64,000 bases of DNA from Phyllobacterium lublinensis (GTDB lineage: Bacteria; Pseudomonadota; Alphaproteobacteria; Rhizobiales; Rhizobiaceae): contig NZ_JAIUDQ010000006.1 of assembly GCF_020164435.1 (NCBI RefSeq), positions 1 through 64,000 on the forward strand. The letters are read 5' to 3'. Below the pieces are notes generated by a model. The model was not told the origin of the DNA. It was given only the letters and a program-made list of their open reading frames with translations, and searched no databases. A program made the position numbers and the translations under genes. Below are positions 1 through 6,553 of the stretch, one piece after another. Each line of letters starts with the position of its first letter. Positions within the stretch are counted from its first letter, which is position 1.

Positions 1-1
1 C

Positions 2-2068
2 ATTACCAATATCGACGATCGGGTGACGATCAACGAAGGCGATATCAATAAAATCAATACGTCGATCAATAACATCAATTCCGGTGCGGCTGGCCTGGTG
101 CAACAATCTGCTGCCGGAGAAAGCATCACGATCGCCAAGGACCTCGATGGTGCTGCGATCGATATTGGAGGTACGTTCGCCGGCAAAAAGGGGCCGCGCA
201 AGCTGATCAATGTCGACAGAGGTGTCGACGACACCGATGCGGTCAATTTCGGCCAGCTCAGGGAACTGTCAACGGCCGGAAGCGATGCCGTCAAAAGACT
301 TGGCGATGCAGCTGTGAAATATGCCTGGGACGACAAGAACAGCAATGGCGCGCTTGATGCCGACGAAGTGGTCGATCCAAACAGGGTGAGACTGGCTGGT
401 ACGAACGGGACCGTCATATCCAATGTCGGCAAGGGCCTGGTCGACCAAACCTCCACAGAGGCGGTCAATGGTTCGCAGCTCTTCGGTGTGAGCAGATCGG
501 TTGCCACGATCCTGGGCGGCAAGGCCGGCGTCGATGCCGATGGCAATGTGACACAGCCTACCTACAGGATCCAGACCAGGGATGTGCACACAGTCGAGGA
601 CGCATTGACGAGCCTCGACGGGCAAGTGACGGTCAACACTACCAACATTGCAAGCAACACCAATGCCATCAACGGCCTGAAGCAGGATGCGCTGCAGTGG
701 GATCCCATTGCCGCAGTCTTTTCGGCAAGGCATGGCACGGATACCACCAGCAGGATATCCAATGTCAAGGCAGGCACGGAGGATACGGACGCGGTCAATG
801 TCGGCCAGTTGAAGGGGCTGCAGACCGCCGGAACCGACGCGGTGAAACGACTTGGCGACCGCTCGGCCAAATATGCTTGGATAGACACAAACAGTAGCAA
901 GGCCTTTGACGAAGGCGACCAGGTTGATCTTACGCGGCTCGAGCTGGAGGGCCCGGTGGGTACGGGCACGGTCATCAACAATGTTGGGAGAGGCGAGGTT
1001 TCGTTGAATTCCATGCAGGCGATCAATGGCGCGCAGCTTTGGTATACGTCGAACAGTTTCGCAACCTATCTCGGCGGCGATGCCAGCATCAATGCGGGCA
1101 TTCTTACGGCGCCAAAATATGATATCGCCGTTATCAATAAGGACGGCACGACCGGCGCCACCAATACCTTCAACAATGTCGGAGATGCCCTTCGCCTATT
1201 GAATACCAACATCACCTACGTCAATTCGCGGGTGGTGGATTCAGATGCCTTGCGCTGGGACCCGACCAAGCAGAGCTTCACTGCCCTACGTGGCGGCGGC
1301 ACGACAACCGACACGACCACTGGCGGCGGCTCCGCGCCTGTTACGAAGACGACTGAAGTGGGCGCTCCGCTGCCTGTTGCGGTTGACAATCGCCCGGGTG
1401 AAAGAAAGATTACCGATCTGCAGGCGGGTAATGTGAGTGTCACATCCACAGACGCAGTGAACGGCTCGCAATTGCATGCGACCAACACGGCGGTCAATAC
1501 GCTCGATGATGTTGCGGTCAAGTATGCGGCCGTCGATGGAAGCAAAACCAACCAAGTTGCCCTTTCCGGCGCTGACCCCAACGCACCCGTGCTAATCAGC
1601 AATGTCGATGCTGGCAAAAACGACACGGACGCTGTCAATCTCCGCCAGCTGAAGGATACGGTGCAAGAGGCCGTGATCACCAACACCAACACCCAGTACA
1701 ACCAGTATCTCGACCAATCGAAGAGCTATACCAACAACTATGCCGATCAGAAGGCCGCGACCACGCTCGCCGATGCAAAGGCCTACACGGATGAGAGGTT
1801 CAATCAGCTGAGTTCCGATATCGGTTCGGTTCGCAGTGAGGCCCGGCAGGCTGCGGCGATCGGATTGGCTGCCGCATCGCTGCGGTTCGACGGGGCACCC
1901 GGCAAGATCAGCGTCGCCATGGGAGGCGGGGCCTGGAGGGGCCAGGGGGCGGTGGCGTATGGCGCCGGCTACACCAGCGAAAGCGGCAAGGTCCGTGCAA
2001 ATATTTCCGGCGTGCACAGTGGCGGCGAATTCGGCATCGGCGCCGGCATCAGCTTCACTTTGAATTGA
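2..2068 (+). CDS. Trimeric autotransporter adhesin (YadA-like), 5' end missing
   Basis: The frame is open from the left edge, so the gene starts outside the window; about 688 residues are visible. Seen: six head/neck motifs of the D-A-V-N-x-x-Q-L type begin at bases 236, 458, 788, 1016, 1451 and 1628. A large repeat unit of about 100 residues occurs twice (about 221-520 and 773-1075). A Gln/Ala/Thr-rich stalk (about 1680-1850) is followed by a Gly-rich C-terminal membrane anchor of about 70 residues ending F-T-L-N. Known of the family: type Vc secretion, in which three chains form one outer-membrane barrel and display a fibre that binds host or abiotic surfaces. The first repeat carries an EF-hand-like loop at 332-367 (see findings). 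The next gene follows after 8 bp. Family assignment is firm; the ligand is unknown. Confidence 0.93.
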   Translation: MTNIDDRVTINEGDINKINTSINNINSGAAGLVQQSAAGESITIAKDLDGAAIDIGGTFAGKKGPRKLINVDRGVDDTDAVNFGQLRELSTAGSDAVKRLGDAAVKYAWDDKNSNGALDADEVVDPNRVRLAGTNGTVISNVGKGLVDQTSTEAVNGSQLFGVSRSVATILGGKAGVDADGNVTQPTYRIQTRDVHTVEDALTSLDGQVTVNTTNIASNTNAINGLKQDALQWDPIAAVFSARHGTDTTSRISNVKAGTEDTDAVNVGQLKGLQTAGTDAVKRLGDRSAKYAWIDTNSSKAFDEGDQVDLTRLELEGPVGTGTVINNVGRGEVSLNSMQAINGAQLWYTSNSFATYLGGDASINAGILTAPKYDIAVINKDGTTGATNTFNNVGDALRLLNTNITYVNSRVVDSDALRWDPTKQSFTALRGGGTTTDTTTGGGSAPVTKTTEVGAPLPVAVDNRPGERKITDLQAGNVSVTSTDAVNGSQLHATNTAVNTLDDVAVKYAAVDGSKTNQVALSGADPNAPVLISNVDAGKNDTDAVNLRQLKDTVQEAVITNTNTQYNQYLDQSKSYTNNYADQKAATTLADAKAYTDERFNQLSSDIGSVRSEARQAAAIGLAAASLRFDGAPGKISVAMGGGAWRGQGAVAYGAGYTSESGKVRANISGVHSGGEFGIGAGISFTLN

Positions 2069-2076
2069 AGCTCATC

Positions 2077-2658
2077 ATGTTTAGGCAAGCTGCGATGCGC
2101 ACCATCCTGGCTTGCCTGCTCCTGTCCGGTTGGCTTTGTCCCCCAGCGGCCGGGCAGGAGCCTGCCTCTGTTCCTGCGTACAGCATCAAACCGTCCGAGG
2201 TCACCCTGCCCGTGGGGGCGGAGCTCGGACGCTATCGCCGCCTCATTCATCCGTTCGAGAATTGGGACCTGATCTGCGATGAAAATCTGAAGACAATGAA
2301 GAAGGTCTGCAACGTCACACAAACCATTGTCGACAAGGATGGGCAATTGGCCTTCTCCTGGTCGCTGGCGGCAACCGAGGGGGGCAAGCCGATGATGATA
2401 TTGCGCACGAAACCGGGCCTCGGTGTCAAGAAGCCGGTCAAGCTGTCATTCCCGGGCCGCACGGAGCCCGTTTCGGTGGAAACCTATGCATGTGATCCCC
2501 TTGTATGCGTCGCACTTTTGCCTGTAGGACCAATCCTGCGCGAACACATCGCCAAAACCTCCATGGTGGGAGTCTCCTATGGGGCGGCGTTAGGCGAACT
2601 CATTGCTTTCGACGTCCCGTTGAAAGGCCTTTCAGCGGCGCTTGCCGCGATAAAATGA
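2077..2658 (+). CDS. Invasion-associated locus B (IalB) family secreted protein
   Basis: About 193 residues. An N-terminal signal peptide (basic start, then a Leu-rich core ending P-A-A-G-Q) predicts export. The mature part has the family pattern W-x-L-x-C near bases 2263-2280 and four cysteines arranged as two pairs (about 2274/2310 and 2490/2505), which could form disulfides in the periplasm. I chose the ATG at 2077 because GAAG lies 7 bases upstream; an in-frame TTG at 2065 overlaps the adhesin stop and is less likely. IalB proteins are periplasmic or surface proteins first linked to erythrocyte entry in Bartonella; in non-pathogens the role is unclear. The position directly behind an adhesin gene suggests a shared transcript and a surface-related function, which is inference. 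Confidence 0.85.
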   Translation: MFRQAAMRTILACLLLSGWLCPPAAGQEPASVPAYSIKPSEVTLPVGAELGRYRRLIHPFENWDLICDENLKTMKKVCNVTQTIVDKDGQLAFSWSLAATEGGKPMMILRTKPGLGVKKPVKLSFPGRTEPVSVETYACDPLVCVALLPVGPILREHIAKTSMVGVSYGAALGELIAFDVPLKGLSAALAAIK

Positions 2659-2674
2659 TCCTTCAAGTGGGCCC

Positions 2675-2720
2675 GAACCTTACAAATTTGTCATGTTGCG
2701 GAAATGGCTGGGTAAGGTTC
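2675..2720. promoter_or_regulatory. Inverted repeat upstream of degP
   Basis: GAACCTTAC at 2675-2683 and GTAAGGTTC at 2712-2720 form a perfect 9-bp inverted repeat with 28 bp between the arms, in the 127-bp gap before degP. The centres of the half sites are 37 bp apart, between three and four helical turns, so it could be a looped or two-dimer operator. A mRNA hairpin is the other option. No regulator is assigned. Confidence 0.4.
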
Positions 2721-2785
2721 CTACCTGTATCACTGTTGCTATAAAGTGATCGCAGTGTCGATCGGAGCCTCAAGGAGATACATAT

Positions 2786-4312
2786 ATGTCAAACAGGTCC
2801 TCATCCTACCGCAAGGGCATTGCAGCCGCCCTGTTGTCCTCGGCGCTTGTCGGGGGCTTTCTGGCAACGGGTCCGCTGAGCGCCATTGCACCTGCACAGG
2901 CCGAAGCTGTGCGCGTCGATTCGGTGCAGCAGCCTGGCTTTGCCGATGTTGTCGAAAAGGTCAGCCCTGCTGTTGTGAGTGTTCGCGTCAAGAGCGCCAT
3001 CGCCCAGGCCTCCGATGACGGTTCGGGTTTTCCGGGTGGCGACCAGCTTCCGGAACAGTTCAAGCGCTTCTTCTATGAGTTCGGTGGTCCCGGCCAGCGT
3101 CCTGACCAGCGCGGCATGGAACCACGCAAGTCGCCGCGCGACCAGCATCGCCCCGATCGCGTTCGACCGACAGCCCAGGGCTCGGGCTTCTTCATTTCCG
3201 AGGACGGTTTTCTCGTTACCAACAACCACGTCGTCGAGGATGGCAGCGCCTATACTGTCGTGCTGAATGACGGCACCGAACTTGATGCCAAGCTGATCGG
3301 CAAGGACAAGCGTACCGATCTGGCGGTGCTCAAGGTCGATGACAAGCGCAAGTTCACCTATGTTTCCTTTGGCGACGACAATCAGATCCGCGTTGGACAG
3401 TGGGTCGTTGCGGTTGGTAATCCATTCGGGCTTGGCGGCACGGTAACGGCCGGCATCGTTTCGGCTCGTGGCCGTGACATCGGTGCAGGTCCCTACGACG
3501 ACTTCCTGCAGATCGATGCAGCAGTCAATCGCGGCAATTCCGGTGGTCCAGCCTTTAACCTGAACGGCGAAGTGGTCGGCATTAACACGGCGATCTTCTC
3601 CCCGTCGGGTGGCAGTGTCGGTATTGCGTTTGCCATCCCGGCGTCGACCGCGAAGAACGTTGTCGACCAGCTGATCAAGACCGGCTCGGTATCGCGGGGC
3701 TGGATCGGTGTACAAATCCAGCCGGTCAACAAGGAAATTGCTGAATCGCTCGGCTTGTCCGAAGAGAAGGGTGCCCTTGTTGCCGAGCCGCAGACTGATG
3801 GTCCGGCTGCCAAGGCTGGCATCGTGGCTGGCGATGTAATCACCGCCGTCAATGGCGAAACGGTCAGCGATCCGCGTGATCTTGCCAAGAAGATTGCGGC
3901 GATCAGTGCCGGCAAGGATGCCGAACTGACTGTCTGGCACAAGGGTGAAGCCAAGTCGATCAATGTTGCGATCAAGGCCTATCCTCAGGATGACCAGCAG
4001 GCATCGAATGCTCCTCAGCAGGAGGATCAGTCGAAGGAGTCAGCACTCGATAACTACGGTTTGACGGTTATGCCTTCCGATGACGGCAAGGGTGTTGTGG
4101 TCACAGACGTGGATCGTCAGGGCGATGCTGCCGACAAGGGCATCACCACGGGCGACATCATCGTCTCGGTCAACAACAAGCCCGTGAAGAACGGCGGCGA
4201 GATCGACGAGGCAATTGCCGAGGCGACCAAGACCGGCCGCAAGGCGGTGCTCCTGCAGGTGCAGACCAACGACCAGTCGCGGTTCGTTGCCCTGCCCATC
4301 AACCAGGGCTAA
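2786..4312 (+). CDS. degP: Periplasmic serine protease DegP/HtrA (protease Do)
   Basis: 508 residues, the usual length for Do-type proteases. A long signal peptide (about residues 1-40, ending A-Q-A-E-A) sends it to the periplasm. The trypsin-like domain has the triad His148 (N-N-H-V-V), Asp178 (R-T-D-L-A) and Ser252 (G-N-S-G-G-P). Two PDZ domains follow, about 300-400 and 415-505. A Gln/Arg/Pro-rich insert (residues 85-128) corresponds to the flexible loop before the protease core. AAGGAGA at 2772-2778 is a good ribosome site. The enzyme degrades or holds misfolded envelope proteins, including failed autotransporters, which fits the adhesin gene upstream. A strong terminator follows, so the downstream regulator pair has its own transcript, though its closeness suggests an envelope-stress link. 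Confidence 0.97.
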   Translation: MSNRSSSYRKGIAAALLSSALVGGFLATGPLSAIAPAQAEAVRVDSVQQPGFADVVEKVSPAVVSVRVKSAIAQASDDGSGFPGGDQLPEQFKRFFYEFGGPGQRPDQRGMEPRKSPRDQHRPDRVRPTAQGSGFFISEDGFLVTNNHVVEDGSAYTVVLNDGTELDAKLIGKDKRTDLAVLKVDDKRKFTYVSFGDDNQIRVGQWVVAVGNPFGLGGTVTAGIVSARGRDIGAGPYDDFLQIDAAVNRGNSGGPAFNLNGEVVGINTAIFSPSGGSVGIAFAIPASTAKNVVDQLIKTGSVSRGWIGVQIQPVNKEIAESLGLSEEKGALVAEPQTDGPAAKAGIVAGDVITAVNGETVSDPRDLAKKIAAISAGKDAELTVWHKGEAKSINVAIKAYPQDDQQASNAPQQEDQSKESALDNYGLTVMPSDDGKGVVVTDVDRQGDAADKGITTGDIIVSVNNKPVKNGGEIDEAIAEATKTGRKAVLLQVQTNDQSRFVALPINQG

Positions 4313-4372
4313 CACGCAACGGGTAAACGTTGCTGCGGCGCGGCACCCACCCCCGCTAGCGCCAAGGCACAC

Positions 4373-4403
4373 GGGCGGCAGATCCTTCGATAATCTGCCG
4401 CCC
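4373..4403 (+). terminator. Rho-independent terminator of degP
   Basis: An 11-bp perfect stem GGGCGGCAGAT / ATCTGCCGCCC is followed by ACTTTTCTTT. A weaker 6-bp hairpin (GCAACG / CGTTGC) lies at 4316-4333 just after the stop codon. Confidence 0.8.
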
Positions 4404-4460
4404 ACTTTTCTTTCCAGCGATGCTCTTAACTCGCTCGTCAAAACCGGCTTAGTATGCGCC

Positions 4461-5153
4461 ATGAAGATTCTCGTTATTGAAGATGACCGCGAAGCGGCAC
4501 GCTATCTGGAGAAGGCCTTCGCCGAAGCGGGTCATTCTGCCGATGTCGCCGGCGATGGCGAAACCGGTTATACGCTGGCGGAGCAGGGGAGCTACGACGC
4601 CCTTGTCGTCGATCGCATGTTGCCGCGCCGGGACGGCCTGTCTGTCGTGGCCGCCCTTCGCGCCCAGGGCAACGATACGCCGGCGCTCATTCTCTCGGCA
4701 CTTGGCCAGGTGGATGATCGTGTGACCGGCCTGCGTGCCGGTGGCGACGATTACCTGACCAAACCCTATGCCTTCTCCGAATTGCTGGCTCGCATAGAAG
4801 TCCTGCAACGGCGATCCAGCCCCAAGGAGGCCGAGACGGTCTACCGGGTCGGCGATCTGGAACTCGACAGGCTGTCGCATACGGCAAGAAGGGCAGGGCA
4901 AAACATCGTGCTCCAGCCGCGCGAATTCCGGCTGCTCGAATATCTTATGCGCCATGCGGGTCAGGTCGTCACTCGCACCATGCTGCTTGAGCATGTATGG
5001 GATTATCATTTCGACCCACAGACCAACGTGATCGACGTCCACGTTTCCCGTCTTCGCGGCAAGATCGAAAAAGGTTTCGATACGCCTCTGCTGCATACGG
5101 TGCGCGGGGCCGGCTACATGCTGAAAGCATCGCCTGCCGGAACCAATGCATGA
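4461..5153 (+). CDS. OmpR/PhoB-family response regulator
   Basis: 230 residues. The receiver domain (1-115) has the acidic pocket E7-D8-D9, phosphorylation site Asp51 (V-V-D-R-M-L-P) and the conserved Lys about position 101 (L-T-K-P-Y). A winged-helix DNA-binding domain fills 130-225, with the family signature R-E-F-R-L-L-E-Y-L and a terminal V-R-G-A-G-Y-M-L. A longer in-frame start at 4215 would run back into degP and is rejected; the ATG at 4461 begins the canonical M-K-I-L-V-I-E-D-D. The stop overlaps the start of the kinase gene by 4 bases (ATGA), so the two are translationally coupled and form a cognate pair. The signal and regulon are unknown; the placement after degP suggests envelope stress, as inference only. 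Confidence 0.95.
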   Translation: MKILVIEDDREAARYLEKAFAEAGHSADVAGDGETGYTLAEQGSYDALVVDRMLPRRDGLSVVAALRAQGNDTPALILSALGQVDDRVTGLRAGGDDYLTKPYAFSELLARIEVLQRRSSPKEAETVYRVGDLELDRLSHTARRAGQNIVLQPREFRLLEYLMRHAGQVVTRTMLLEHVWDYHFDPQTNVIDVHVSRLRGKIEKGFDTPLLHTVRGAGYMLKASPAGTNA

Positions 5154-6553
5154 GCCGTTTTCGTGCCCTGATGAAAATGACGGCCGTCCGGCTGTCTGCG
5201 CTCTATCTGCTGCTGTTCACGGTCTGCGCACTGGTTCTCGTTTTCTACATGACCAGCCTCTCGGTGCGGTTGCTGACGACGCAGACCGAAACCGCCGTCA
5301 ATGAAGAGATAGAAAGTATCGGCCAAGCCTATGAACGCGGCGGCATCGCCGGACTGGTTCGCTCGATCGACAGGCGCGGTCGTCAGCCCGGTGCATACCT
5401 TTACCTGGTCGCTGATCCGGCTGGCCGCATCGTTGCCGGCAATGTCCAGAGCATCGAAATTGGTGTGCTGCAGAACGAAGGCTGGATCGAGCGCCCCATC
5501 ACCTATGAGCGCTATGGCGAAGGCAACAACGATCCGCAGACGCATACTGCCATCGCGCGCGTCATCGTCATGCCCAACGGTATACGGGTCATGGTCGGCC
5601 GCGACCTCGGCGAGCCCGAGCAGGTCCGCCTTGTCGTGCGCCGTGCCCTCATGGCAGCACTTGGCATCATGGGCGTTGGCGCTTTCCTGATCTGGTTCTT
5701 CGTCGGCCGGCGTGCCTTGCAACGGATCGACGAGGTTTCGGTAGCCTCGCAGCGCATCATGGGTGGAGACCTGGCCGGACGGCTCCCGGTGAGCGGATCC
5801 GGCGATGAGTTCGACCGCTTGTCGGAAAACCTCAACGGCATGCTCGCACGCATTCAGGAGTTGAACGAAGGCGTAAGGCATGTCTCGGACAATATTGCCC
5901 ACGACCTGAAGACGCCGCTGACGCGGATGCACAACAGGGCCGAGTCGGCGCTTTCGAATGCAAAGACAACGAAAGCGTGGCGGGCCGCAATGGAAGGCAT
6001 GATCGCCGATTCCGATCAGCTCATCCGGACCTTCAATGCCATCCTGATGATCTCCAGGCTGGAATCCGGCTACTCCACGGAGACCATGGAGCAAATGCCA
6101 CTATCGACGATCGTCGAGGATGTATTTGAGCTTTATGAGCCATTGGCCGAAGACGCAGGAGTTACCCTTGCTCTCGGAACAATGGACCCGACCCCAGTCA
6201 AGGCGAACCGCGAGCTCGTTGGCCAGACCATTTCAAACCTTGTCGACAACGCAATCAAATATGCGGGCGGAGGGGAAGACCCTGTCGAGGTCATGCTTTC
6301 CGTCGAAAAGGAAGATGGCAAGGTCAAGATTACCGTCGCGGACAATGGGCCGGGAATACCGGAAGACCAGGTCGGACGCGCGACGGAGCGTTTCGTTCGC
6401 CTCGAGGAAAGCCGCTCACAACCGGGATCGGGGCTCGGTCTCAGTCTTGCCAAGGCCGTCATGAAATTGCACGGTGGCACATTGGAGTTGATTGACAATG
6501 CGCCGGGGCTGAGGGCTGTGCTCGTTTTTCCGGTGGGAGAGGAGAATGCATGA
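5150..6553 (+). CDS. Sensor histidine kinase, partner of the upstream regulator
   Basis: 467 residues in the inner membrane. TM1 is about residues 15-37 and TM2 about 165-186, enclosing a periplasmic sensor domain of about 125 residues. A HAMP linker (about 187-240) leads to the dimerisation/phosphoacceptor helix with His251 (I-A-H-D-L-K-T-P-L). The ATPase domain has the N box (N-L-V-D-N-A-I-K-Y-A), G1 (D-N-G-P-G-I-P) and G2 (G-S-G-L-G-L-S-L-A). Start and stop codons both lie in ATGA overlaps, with the regulator gene before and glnE after. This is a complete, intact kinase; the stimulus is unknown. The coupling to glnE is unusual (see findings). Confidence 0.94.
   Translation: MSRFRALMKMTAVRLSALYLLLFTVCALVLVFYMTSLSVRLLTTQTETAVNEEIESIGQAYERGGIAGLVRSIDRRGRQPGAYLYLVADPAGRIVAGNVQSIEIGVLQNEGWIERPITYERYGEGNNDPQTHTAIARVIVMPNGIRVMVGRDLGEPEQVRLVVRRALMAALGIMGVGAFLIWFFVGRRALQRIDEVSVASQRIMGGDLAGRLPVSGSGDEFDRLSENLNGMLARIQELNEGVRHVSDNIAHDLKTPLTRMHNRAESALSNAKTTKAWRAAMEGMIADSDQLIRTFNAILMISRLESGYSTETMEQMPLSTIVEDVFELYEPLAEDAGVTLALGTMDPTPVKANRELVGQTISNLVDNAIKYAGGGEDPVEVMLSVEKEDGKVKITVADNGPGIPEDQVGRATERFVRLEESRSQPGSGLGLSLAKAVMKLHGGTLELIDNAPGLRAVLVFPVGEENA

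Noticed and set aside
2801-3940. 379-codon frame antisense to degP
   Set aside because: Shadow of the degP frame with no start context and no known domain.
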